A DNA stretch of 64,000 bases from Chlorops oryzae (lineage: Eukaryota > Arthropoda > Insecta > Diptera > Chloropidae). Under the pieces are notes generated by a model that ran no database searches, was not told where the DNA came from, and saw nothing but the letters and a program-made list of their open reading frames with translations. The DNA is taken from the NCBI GenBank assembly GCA_020466095.1, contig CM035807.1:95696742-95760741 (forward strand), in the 5' to 3' direction. Position 1 is the stretch's first letter, and every line of letters begins with the position of its first letter. Both the position numbers and the translations under genes were made by a program. This document shows positions 12,801 to 22,249 of the stretch, in pieces.

Positions 12801-13680
12801 TTTTTATACCCGACACACTCTGTGTCGAGGGTATATTGCGTTTGTTGGGTTGTGTGTAACACCCAGAACCAGTCGAGATAGAACATACAAAATGTATATA
12901 GAAATGATCAGCGTCACCAGGAGACTCGATTTAGACATGTCCGTCTGTCCGTCTGTCCGTCTGTCTGTCTGTCCGTCTGTCTGTATACAGTTATCTTATC
13001 GAAGGAGTTGAGCTATCTTGACAAAATTTGGTATGCGTGCTCACGGGGACACGAGTAAAAACAAGTTCGAGAATGGACCCGATCGGACCATTTTTAGGGG
13101 TACCTCCAGTACTAGGGTCTGTTATGAAAATCATAAAAACTGCTCTAAAACCTGAGTTTTTCAAGATATTTTGATGAAACTTGGTATTTGAATATGTTTA
13201 AAGGCAAGTACTATGATTTCAAAAAATTTGAAAAGTGGGCGTGGCATAAGGGCGTTTTTCGAAAATTGTCTCCTACACCCGAAATCCAAATGGGACTTAA
13301 ACGAAAGTTGGCACGTATGCTTCCTTGATAGCCAGTAACGTCCTCCCCAAAATTTTTTTCGATAGAACCATTATTAAGGGTACCTCTAGTACTAGGGTCT
13401 GTCACAAAAATCCCAAAAATGCCTCAAAAGCGGACTTTATTGAAATATTTCAATGAAACTTAGAATTTAAGCGTATATATAAGGGTCCGATTAGAATCTC
13501 AAAAAAATTGAAAAATTGGGCGTGGCAAATGGGCGGTTTTTATAAAGAAATTTAACAAAAGTCGGTATATGGGCCCAATATGTCCTTAAACACCTCTTGA
13601 TATTAAAAATTATTCGAACATAAGTGTCTGTGTCGGGTATTCTATTGTCAGGCTCGCCTGACTATAACACCCTTACTTGT
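12801..13680 (+). mobile_element. mini-me/DINE-like non-autonomous element, copy A
   Basis: It starts with a short palindrome, tatacccgacacactctgtg then tcgagggtata, and carries a (GTCY)n proto-microsatellite at about 12941-12985. It continues with the phrases gacccgatcggaccattttt and gtgggcgtggc and ends near cttacttgt. The TATACCC...GGGTATA hairpin, the GTCY tract and the acttg end match the layout of mini-me/DINE-1 (Helitron-related) elements of flies. No transposase is encoded. An internal direct duplication with a 280-bp period begins at 13101 and 13381 (tacctc(c/t)agtactagggtc). Confidence 0.65.
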
Positions 13681-13996
13681 TATGAATGGAAAAACTCTTT
13701 TTCAACTCTTTTGTCACTTTCTGTGACACTATTTAGTCTTGGCAGGCAAAAATCTTGTCAAAACATGCAGAAAATTTGACACATTCAAAAACCATAAGCG
13801 TGAGTCGAAAGCTTTTACAATATCCTTACATCTTTTCAAGTTGCCTCATTAAGGATTTTATATTATTTTTCCTTGAAATCAATAAATTTTTGATTTGGTG
13901 CTGCTAAACTGGAGCATTTTGCATAAAAGGCTCTTTAATTGTTCTCTCGAATCTCTCAGTCAAAATATGACTGAAAAAATTAAAAAAAAAAAAAAA

Positions 13997-14738
13997 CAAG
14001 TAAAGAAGTTTACATCGGCTAAGCCGATTGCACACATACCTTTTCCTCAGCCTGAAATATGTTAAAACATTACCTTAACAAAAATTTCTGCCGTTTTCGT
14101 TGTTCTAGCTTGGATATCTATTTATACCTTATCTGTAGTTCGATTTAGCTTCTAAAACTCGAGATTATTATTAAGCACAAAATTTTCGCGGATGGTGAGC
14201 ATGGTCAAGTTTTAACCGTTAGAGGACATTTTGTCTAGCTGCGAAATCCTCAATTCAAAATAGTGAAAATCAAATTTTTGCGAATTTCGCGAATGGTGGT
14301 CATGGCCAAATTTTAACCTTAAGTGACGACTTTATTTGGCGGCAAAATGCACAATCAGAAGAAGCAAAAAAAAAAAAAATCATTTTTGTATACAGATATG
14401 AGAATAAGAGAAAGAGTGTTTTTTTCTAATGTGTAGGATGATGACCATAAATATAGCGATGTCGCAATTTTTTTTCAGCGAAAGCTTAAGTCTACATAGT
14501 AGCTATACACACACAAAATTTCAATAAGCTGGGATGTATAGTAAAAAAGTTATTCACGAAAAACGTTAAAAATCGTGATTTTTGAAACTTCTGAACCACT
14601 TCCCACGACCCAAGAAGGGACTACGAAAAAAATTTGTATGCAGTTTTTCGGACATTTACCTGGTTCAAGTCCATGCCAAATTTCAATATGATATCTTTCA
14701 TGGCTTAGGAGTAAATTACGAAAAACTAAAGTGTGACC

Positions 14739-14778
<40 letters not shown>

Positions 14779-14907
14779 TGGCTAGATCGATTCCTCTTGT
14801 CACCCTGATCAAGAATATATATATATGTCTATATCTATCGCGACTCCTTTGGTATGTTACATACTCCGTGCCAAACTTAATATACCCTTTCCTTCGGAAA
14901 AGGTATA
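13997..14907 (-). mobile_element. mini-me/DINE-like element, copy B (inverted)
   Basis: It has the same layout as copy A but on the other strand. It begins with caagtaaagaagtttacatc (the reverse of an acttg end), has a pure (CAGA)n tract at 14739-14777, and ends with the palindrome tataccctttccttcggaaa aggtata at 14881-14907. There is no coding capacity. A frame at 14582-14785 runs into the microsatellite and is not a gene. Confidence 0.65.
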
Positions 14908-15444
14908 ATTAAGAAAAAGAAAAAAAAGAGAAGAGAAAAACTTCTAACGAAAAGATAAAAACTTTGCCTGGCATTGTCCAGCTAAGCAGCCTTATCGGAA
15001 TTTCGTGAAGGCACAACAAGAACAGTAGCTGAAGTGTTTGAGAGCATCGAGAGATTAATTTGCAGTTGCTTATGATTTTAAGCCAAGCACAAGCGCCCTC
15101 AGATTTCGTTTTTCTCTTTTTTGTATTTTATCAAGAAATAAAATGAGGAAGAGGAAGAAGAAGAAACTTAAGAGGCGGAGAAGGAAGAATAAAACATTTA
15201 TTTACACTGCATACATGCAGAAAAAAAAAATCACAAAATTCACGCTCGTTGGAAGAATGCTTCTCAGTCAGAGAATCGCAGCGCGTCGGAGCAATACGAA
15301 ATTACATCAAATCGAGTTAATTTCCATTTTCGTGACACTCGAAGCTATCACAACAGTCGGAATAACTTAATTCATTGCAAAAAAAAAAGCTTGTAAAGTG
15401 GTTTTCTTTTTCCTTCGTTCGCTTTCGTGATTGCATAAATTGAG
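14908..15444. other. 5' flank of the sushi/MAM gene
   Basis: A-rich sequence with a gaggaagaag-type purine run. A Lys/Arg-rich open frame at 15143-15370 is a composition artefact. It may hold 5' untranslated sequence or an intron of the gene starting at 15445, but no boundary can be fixed. Confidence 0.4.
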
Positions 15445-15721
15445 ATGCTAATGCCAGTTAAAAGGACTTTGGCTCTTCATTTTGGCTTGCTGCTTTGGAT
15501 TCTTGTCAATGTGATAAGTGCGTCGAAGGATCGGTCGCCCGCACGCCAGATGATCAGGATTCCTTGTCCGATTCCAGACCCGATACCCAATGGCAGCTAT
15601 CGGTTTCGAAAGAATAATATGATCATGCGTACTACATGCAGACCAGGCTACGACCTAATCGGCGAACGTTTAGTCGAATGTGTCAATGGACGGTGGGATG
15701 GGGAGAAACGCATTTGTGCAA
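15445..15721 (+). CDS. Exon 1: signal peptide and first sushi domain
   Basis: 277 nt, ending in phase 1 at a gtaagt donor (15722). It encodes residues 1-92. Hydrophobic residues 9-26 form the signal core. Sushi 1 has four cysteines, the conserved CRPGYDLIG loop, and Trp84 before the last cysteine. Confidence 0.88.
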
Positions 15722-18700
15722 GTAAGTCGCGATCGCCCGTGGAAAGGGTGAAACTTATCGAAAGGGAAAACGAAAGCCTCGATGTTGATTGAGCGAATGA
15801 ATCGATTTGAAACTAATTGAGAGAACCTTTCGAGAACATTTGTATGCCTGGTTTCATGGTCTTTCCATATTTTCTTTACAGAGCCTGGCTGCAGAATTGA
15901 CAGTCCGCAAACAGAAAATGGGCACATCCTGATGGATAACAATGTTCGAATGTTACTTATATGTTTTTTCGACTACAAAGTGGCAGGAAATCGTTTTGCA
16001 TATTGCAATGGAACACATTGGGACCGCGAAATCGGCAATTGTCGAGGTAAATGGACGCACTGCTTTATTAAAAAAAAAAAAAAACACCCTCTAAAAAACT
16101 TCGAAAATCCGAAAGGAAACGATTGCTCGAAATATATGTACATTTGCATTTCCGATAAAATATTTCAGATCCATCGTTTAATTTCGATCGCGACTGTGAC
16201 TTTGAAACGACAGACATCTGTGGCTGGACAATCGCAGAGAACAACGGTGCCCAATGGAGGCGAGTTATGGCGGCAAATATTTATACATCGTATCACACGG
16301 GTCCACGGCACGATCATACGACTATGTCGGAGAGCGGTGGTTACTACATGCTTATGGAGACTATCGAATCAGCGGCAGAGCCAGCTTTGCTCTTATCGCC
16401 AATTTATGAGCGCGATTTATCGTTGAAGACCGCCTGTTGCTTTCGCTTTTATTATTTCATGTATGGCATTGGTGTCGGTGATCTTAAGGTCTATGTGCGT
16501 CCCATAACGAACAGCGTGAGCGATGTTTTATCCCGCGATGAGTAAATAACAAATGCATTGAAGAAAATCAAAAATTCCAATGTGTGTGGTAAAATTGTTT
16601 TCTTTCAGATTTTTACGATTCGAAATGTCCGGAAATCAAAACAACAGTTGGAACGAAGCACATTTCAATATCGGTGAATTGGACGAGGACTTTCAAATAA
16701 TTTTCGTTGCTACTGCTGGCCATAATCATTTGAGTGATATTGCCATCGATGATGTCAAGCTGATGACCGGTGAAGATTGTAAGGCATTAGATAAACCCAA
16801 CGATGAGTACGAGGATACAGCAGTTGAGGAGGTTACTGGTAAATATGATTTTAAACAAAAAAAAAAAATCTGATATGGATGGAAGCTCTTATTAATCTTG
16901 CATTTACAGGCGATGTTTTGATCGATACACAATCGTGTCGCGGACGTTGTCAAGAATACACTGGTGCTGGCTATGTACGAAGATTTGGACAACTTTACGG
17001 ACGCTGTAATTGCCATGCTGAATGTGAAGAGGATGACACATGCTGTCCAGACTTTCGAAGAGTCTGTTTGACTGGTCCGTAATTCTATGAGTTTTGAGAA
17101 TTCTTTTTAGTTTAACTTTGGATTTGTTTCTTCTTTCTTTTAGAAATATTTGATCAAACCACACAAAACAATGACGAAACGACACCGATTGAAACAACAC
17201 AAAAAACTACGACAACAACTTCAACAACAACAACAACAACGCCTCCAACAACACCTACAACGTCGACGACAACAACGAAAACAACGACAACGACGACAAC
17301 TCCTAGACCAACTACAACAACGACAACAGCAACTTCAACAACTACAAAGATAATAACAACTAAGAAAATACCCACCACTAAAACAACTGCATCCAGTACA
17401 ACGCCAAGACCCACAACGACAACAAACAGGATGACAACATCGACTACAACGAAGACAACAACAACCAGTATAAAGCCAACAACCAAAATCATATATTTTT
17501 GGAATAAGACAACCAGCACAAAGCCATTCACTTACAGCCGAACATTTCCAAACACATCCAGTGTAAGAACAACTCCAACGACAACTACATTTACAACTTC
17601 AGCGCCAACAACACCAAAAAACACACATTTGAAACGCCAAAAGAAAGAAAGTGTAAGTACTTTAAGAACTTTAAATAGTAGAATATATTCTCTATCATGA
17701 TAGATAGCTTCAGGGACCATCAAGATTACTTCAAGAATTCATGTTCAAATAGGATCGGTTGGTTTGATCATTCATTTGATGAGAGGCTTCATAACAAGCA
17801 ACGGCCTCATCTTTCCTTATACGATTTATTTAGGAGAGGTTTGTACGTTGCGATGGGCTTTGCTTTGGACAATAATAGAAAAACTTTATGAAATTTGTAT
17901 ACCATTGGAGTGTACATTTGTAGGGTAGAACCATATCAAAGTGAAGTACCTGTAGAGATAGAAAAGTGCTGACAACAGCGTTTCAAATGTCCATGAATTT
18001 TTTTTTATTCCTAAAGTTGACAACCTGTCTTTTATTGCGTATTTTAAATAGCTAATAGAAAGAAGTTTCTGTTTTTTAATTTTTATAGTAAATCCCTTAA
18101 ACAGACTATACAAAAGTCTATATTTTCGACCGATGACGTGTAGGAAAGTGTCGATATCAATAGTTTCGCAACCAAAAATTTTCCGTCATATAATTTTTGT
18201 GTCATTTCAACTATTAAGCATACAAGGAGTTCACATAGGTATGCCGGTGTGCTTTCTAAAGTTTGCTACTAAAGACATTTCAGCTTTACAATAGGAAAAT
18301 CTGAGCCAATTATGGAAAGGGCCAATATAGATATATAAGTGTTTCAACTTACATTCCTTTCCCCTAAAAGAATTATTGCGAACATTTTTCTTTTGACCAG
18401 AGAATTAATTAAATTCAAGAGCATCAGCTACAAAGCAGTCAGTGCTATCCTTAATGATCACATTTCAACTTTAACTATTCTATACGAAAATATTTGAATT
18501 TTTATGCTATTTAACACGCTAGACGGTTTTCACCATTTCAGCCAAATCGGGAAAACAGGAAATTCTATCGTGGAGCGTCGACAATTCGGGCAAAGACTTC
18601 AAATCGCGCGGTAATGGATTTTTATTCGCCGTACTAATTATCCTCTTGATTACAATTCTACTGAGCACTGCCTACTGTCACTACAAGGATAATATTACGC

Positions 18701-18990
18701 TATGCTTTAAGAAATTTACTCGTGACGAGGGCTCGTCGTCGGGTGATGTGGAAACGACGTCGATACGAGCTAAATTCCTTGCCAAAACAAATCGATTGAG
18801 CACCAACAGCAAAATCATTGGAATAAAGTCAAGACTGGGCTTGTCTTCCAATCGCGCCAGCGACGATTCGAATTGCCTTCTGGACGGGGATAATGATTTC
18901 GATAATGATGGCAGTCTCCATGTCGACAATTCTTCGGTTGTCAACAGCAAAGCAAGGGTTCAGAAAAATAGTCTTTCAACAAATTTATAA
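15445..18990 (+). CDS. Sushi-sushi-MAM-SMB-mucin transmembrane protein, 7 exons
   Basis: Predicted cell-surface type I membrane protein of about 716-721 residues. Exons: 15445-15721, 15882-16046, 16169-16541, 16609-16838, 16910-17074, 17144-17652 and about 18559 (or 18542) to 18990. The chain runs: signal peptide 1-26 (hydrophobic core then VISA), sushi 1 at 41-91 (Cys 41/65/79/91), sushi 2 at 96-146 (Cys 96/120/134/146), MAM 157-329 (CDFE...CGW start), somatomedin-B 358-401 with all eight cysteines, Thr-rich stalk 404-573, one transmembrane helix, and a tail of about 110 residues with acidic and Ser-rich patches. Sushi and MAM domains usually mediate adhesion or protein binding, so a receptor or adhesion role is inferred. 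The ATG was chosen because it opens directly into the signal peptide; I cannot exclude untranslated upstream exons. It converges on ed. The last junction is ambiguous. I do not recognise a named orthologue. Confidence 0.88.
15882..16046 (+). CDS. Exon 2: second sushi domain
   Basis: 165 nt, phase 1-1, between a ttctttacag acceptor and a gtaaat donor. It encodes residues 93-147 with cysteines at 96, 120, 134 and 146 and Trp139 in the expected place. One exon equals one domain. The middle of the domain, RMLLICFFD, is more hydrophobic than usual. Confidence 0.88.
16169..16541 (+). CDS. Exon 3: first part of MAM domain
   Basis: 373 nt from a tatttcag acceptor to a gtaaat donor at 16542, in phase 1 and out phase 2. 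It opens the MAM domain with the hallmark CDFE and CGW motifs and holds the LLLSPIY and CCFRFYYFMYG strands. Reading past the donor gives an immediate TAA, which supports splicing here. Confidence 0.88.
16609..16838 (+). CDS. Exon 4: second part of MAM domain
   Basis: 230 nt between a ttctttcag acceptor and a gtaaat donor, in phase 2 and out phase 1. It completes the MAM domain (FQIIFVATAG, SDIAIDDVKL, then the closing Cys329) and adds an acidic linker. Exons 3 and 4 together form a phase 1-1 module of 603 nt. Confidence 0.88.
16910..17074 (+). CDS. Exon 5: somatomedin-B domain
   Basis: 165 nt, phase 1-1. It encodes an SMB domain with cysteines 358, 362, 381, 383, 387, 393, 394 and 401, including the CNC and TCCPDF signatures. 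The donor is an atypical gtccgt at 17075. A nearby gtaatt at 17080 would shift the frame into a stop at once, so the weaker site is preferred. Confidence 0.85.
17144..17652 (+). CDS. Exon 6: Thr-rich mucin-like stalk
   Basis: 509 nt after a ttctttcttttag acceptor. In the phase set by exon 5 it encodes about 170 residues dominated by Thr with Pro, Ser and Lys, typical of a heavily O-glycosylated extracellular stalk. The sequence is rich in ACA/ACG/ACT codons. It ends with a basic KRQKKES segment at a strong gtaagt donor (17653). Gln-rich and Val-rich open frames over the same bases are shadows. Confidence 0.85.
17653..18541 (+). other. Intron 6 of the sushi/MAM gene
   Basis: The longest intron of this gene (about 0.9 kb). 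It contains a 64-codon open frame (17697-17891) without good splice sites. A missed small exon here is one way to explain the phase ambiguity at the last junction. Confidence 0.7.
18559..18990 (+). CDS. Exon 7: transmembrane helix and cytoplasmic tail
   Basis: It encodes a short juxtamembrane segment, one helix (FLFAVLIILLITILLSTAY, about 18616-18678) and a tail ending in NSLSTNL at TAA 18988-18990. The acceptor aaaacag at 18558 keeps the frame from exon 6 (phase 0). The stronger-looking catttcag at 18541 needs exon 6 to end one codon earlier at a gtgtaa donor (phase 1). The open frame and the helix are the same in both cases. Confidence 0.8.
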   Translation, partial: EILSWSVDNSGKDFKSRGNGFLFAVLIILLITILLSTAYCHYKDNITLCFKKFTRDEGSSSGDVETTSIRAKFLAKTNRLSTNSKIIGIKSRLGLSSNRASDDSNCLLDGDNDFDNDGSLHVDNSSVVNSKARVQKNSLSTNL

Positions 18991-19003
18991 AATCTCTTTA
19001 CGA

Positions 19004-19009
19004 AATAAA
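19004..19009 (+). terminator. Polyadenylation signal AATAAA
   Basis: A canonical aataaa 14 bases after the stop codon of the sushi/MAM gene. A usable but very short 3' UTR would result. Further T-rich and aataaa sequences lie at about 19170-19180 (gacaataaaaagc). Confidence 0.5.
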
Positions 19010-21888
19010 TACCATAAAATGCTAATAATTTGATTTTATCAAGACCCGAAGGAATGCTTTACCGCTTAAGCTCAATTGTGCTCTTGTCCTTTTCATTGAC
19101 AGATTCCTCTCTAACATTCTTTTCTTTCTTCAACCCCTCTCCTAAATTTTTTCCCTTTTTTTTTTTTTTTTGACAATAAAAAGCGTAAATAATCAAATCG
19201 TTCCGTTGCCATCTCAACTATAAAATACAGCAGCAGTAAGAATACATCGTACACGCCACTCTTCGCCCTAACCATCCTAAAAGCAAAAAAGAAAAGAAAA
19301 AAAGACGCAACGACGAAGTGTCAGTTTCTACCCTAAGGACACTAAAGTATTTAGCATGCTTACCCGAAAACTCCCAGCAACAAAGCAATTGTGTTGTGCT
19401 GCCACCGATAGGGCACCGAGTAGAGCAACAACAATGGCAAAATTTCGTGCGCTTTCGCATGTGCACGTGCCGCTCGCATTTTGCGCTGTGCAATCATCGA
19501 ATGCGCTCAGCACTTTTGCCGCATGCTTTCCCGCCAAATACCCAAATGTATTTGCCGTCTAGTGTGGAGTGCCGCTTGCTTACGGCGTTCTTGTCACGCT
19601 AAGCAGGGCCATAGCCAGGTCGAACGGTCGTACAAGGATAAACAACAAGCGCCGCACCCCACCATCGCCATCGCCATCGCCATTGCCATCACCATCACCG
19701 TCGGCTTGTACTTGTCCTCTCCGGTCCATGAAGCGCTTGCCGCCACTTACAAGGGATTTTGGGTTGTGATTTAGTAGCTGGTCGCTTATCCTCCTCGGTT
19801 TCGGGGGGGAAAAAAGTGGTTATACCGATGCTGGTATTTAGCAGAAATATTTGAGTTCCTTCGAAATTCGTGCTCTCCGCGCTATTTGCAATGCGATTTC
19901 CGCGTTCAACTCATCGCCCGAAATTTTCCTCCCCTCTACCTACTCCGATCCAATTCTTGTTGGAGTTTAATTTAGATTTCTTTTCGATTTCCTTTTTTGG
20001 GGGTTCTTCTTCTTCTTCTTCTTGTTTTGACGAAATGAGGAAAGCCGTCATCACGAGCAGTAAAACCTTTTTATTCGTCCATTCAATGAGATCAATGTAG
20101 CGTCTTTTTTTTTTTACTCGATAGCCTGGAATTTTATTTGCATTTTAGGAAAAAAACAAAATCTCGCCTTTCTCTGGCGAAGGGTTGTTTTTCGGTGTTT
20201 TTCCGTTTGTGGTGACTTTTCCGCAAAATTGAAAAAGAAGAATAGAGCCGTCGCACGCTCTACTCTTGATTCGATAAATAAATGAACGTTCTCTCAGGGG
20301 GTGACTGCAGTTTTTAATGTTGCGATTTTCTTTTTTGTTTTTTTTTTTTTTTGACTGATTTTCGGTTAAAATTGTTGATGGTTAAATGAAAATCGAAATC
20401 TCGACGTTGTCACATTATGTGACGTTGTGACGTTATTACGTTTTATCCGTTCGCTCGGTCAAGGGGTGACTTTCGGTTGACTTATGTCGGGGCGTTGCTT
20501 AGTGTTGCGCATTTGTTTGCACTTAAAGTATTCAATCAAAGTTAGACACACACGATTTGACGGGGAAATGAAATTTTAATTAAATCTTCAGAAAACGCTG
20601 AAGCGAAATTAACGTTGGGGTTGATGAGTCGAGTGCCGTGCCGAGTGGAGTTGGATGAATTTCGTCGAAGGAATTTCGAGCGAAATTCAAATTAAAATTT
20701 CAACAAAAATAATTTGAAAAATTCGAAAGTAAAATCGTACAATTAGAAATCCATTGATGGAAATATTCTCGATTGAAAGTTGAAATTTTTTTTCCCCCGA
20801 ATTACTTTCATTTTGTTTCAAATTGCTTTGATTTCGTTCAATGGACTCTCGCATATGATTGACGTCGTTCGGAGGATATATACAATTTAGCAATCGAAAT
20901 CATTAGTTGGTCAGGAAAAAGTTTTTAAGCAAAGTACAGAGTACATCGACATGTTTTTTGTGGATTGGAAAATAATTGCGGGAAATGCAACTTGACCCCT
21001 TGAACGCTTAACTGACATTTCAATTCATTTTTCTGACATTTTAAATTATACTCAATTTTCGTTTTATTTATTTTTTTTTTTGTCCTTTCAACCAAGTGCA
21101 TTTAGAATCCGTTGACAGGCTTATTTGCAGCTCAGTGAACTAAAGCGTTGAGCTGTGCTGCCATTATATGTTTTTTTTTTTTTTATCACTAATAAGCAAT
21201 GCGGACTGCGATAGTCACTTTTGACAGCTACTGTTTTCCCTTTCACAATACCTCGACGATTCCCGACAATAAGGACATTCAGACAAGGCTTGATGGTGCT
21301 TTATGAGCTGATCGCAAGAATATTTATTGGAACAATGCCAAAAATTCTGCTCTATGATTAAGCGATGAAATTTCGTTTTCAATTTTTGGCCATTCAAGTA
21401 TCTATGGCGTTTGAAAGGAAATCGAGTGACATTTTCTTGGACTGTCAGGCGGTGAATCCTTTTTGATCCTAATTCACTTATAATTGGACCTTTCTATTAT
21501 GGATTCCAACTATAAATCATTTCTCCTTTCATCCTTGAAGTTCCATGGTAAAATCCATGGTGATACAAGATTTTTAAGTCAATTTTGAAGAGATTCGAGC
21601 ATCAATTTAGCAGCCTCTCAAGCCATTTAAAATAAGCTTTAAATTTCATGTGGCCCATACCACCAGAAGAACGAATCGGTGCCTTTTGAAAGGAAATTAA
21701 GTACAACTACAAATAACCATAGTGATTTGGACCCCGTAGTTGATTTCGACTAAAGTTGGGTTGCTGTTTAAGTAAATGCATTACATTTAATTTGTGTTGA
21801 ATTTTGGCTCTCTATCTTCTGTAGTCCTTGAATATCCATGAAAAAAGTGTATTTTTTAGAGCAATTCTGGAGAAAACATATCTAAAGA
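19010..21888. other. Intergenic, no supported gene
   Basis: It holds a stretch with several overlapping open frames on both strands at 19218-19774 (relatively GC-rich), a gccatc hexamer repeat near 19665-19700, a ttc repeat near 20006-20025 and T-runs. None of the frames shows a recognisable domain or a credible exon boundary. The palindrome CCATGG-taaaat-CCATGG lies at 21543-21560. Confidence 0.45.
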
Positions 21889-22014
21889 GCTCTTTCCAGC
21901 TCCGGCAGAAATGAAAAACTTAATATAAAAAACGCTTCAGAAATGAATCAGAAATTTTCTGAAGTGTTTTTTTTTTATACGAAGTTATTCATTGCTGGCA
22001 GAGCTGGAAAGAGC
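21889..22014. repeat. Near-perfect 126-bp palindrome (foldback MITE or hairpin)
   Basis: gctctttccagctc at 21889-21902 returns as gagctggaaagagc at 22001-22014. The pairing continues inwards (gcagaaatgaa with ttcattgctg, then cttcag with ctgaag) to a centre near 21950. Arms of about 55 bases with scattered mismatches would fold into a long hairpin. It lies directly beside a LINE coding remnant and may have inserted into it. Confidence 0.7.
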
Positions 22015-22039
22015 CCCTCAGACATGAATAGAGATAGAA

Positions 22040-22249
22040 TTACGATTCAAAAGCCCAGTGGTGATGGCTCACTGATTCTTCTTCCTCCTCCAATCTGCTA
22101 CTTCTACAGAAGTCATTGTAGGTAACAGCAAGGCGTTCGGCGTGCCTGCCTATTGGGCAGTGTCCTCTGATAATGATGACCACACGCCTTTTGTCGACGC
22201 GGTCCAGAGCAAAGAGTTGACGGGTCCTTTTTAGTCTAGGTCTACCCAT
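22040..22249 (-). pseudogene. Non-LTR retrotransposon ORF2 C-terminal remnant
   Basis: On the - strand the frame reads GHCPIGRHAERL...NDFCRS followed by EEEEES and SHH. This is the C-terminal segment after the RNase H region in many arthropod jockey-type and related LINE ORF2 proteins (GHC-x-IG-RHAERLG-x-x-YNDFCRSC...EEE...HLL). The expected Cys after CRS is changed and the frame soon ends, so it is dead. Only the last few dozen residues remain. The family assignment rests on motif memory, not a search. Confidence 0.6.

Noticed and set aside
17150..17531. Gln/Arg-rich (+) and Val-rich (-) frames over the Thr-rich exon
   Set aside because: Other-frame readings of an ACA/ACG-rich exon; exon 5 phase selects the Thr frame.
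19218..19774. Several overlapping 60-97 codon frames on both strands
   Set aside because: Mutually exclusive frames in a relatively GC-rich patch without domain, splice or promoter support.
21215..21397. Cys/His-rich - strand frame resembling a zinc finger
   Set aside because: Cys and His spacing fits no standard finger and it stands alone.
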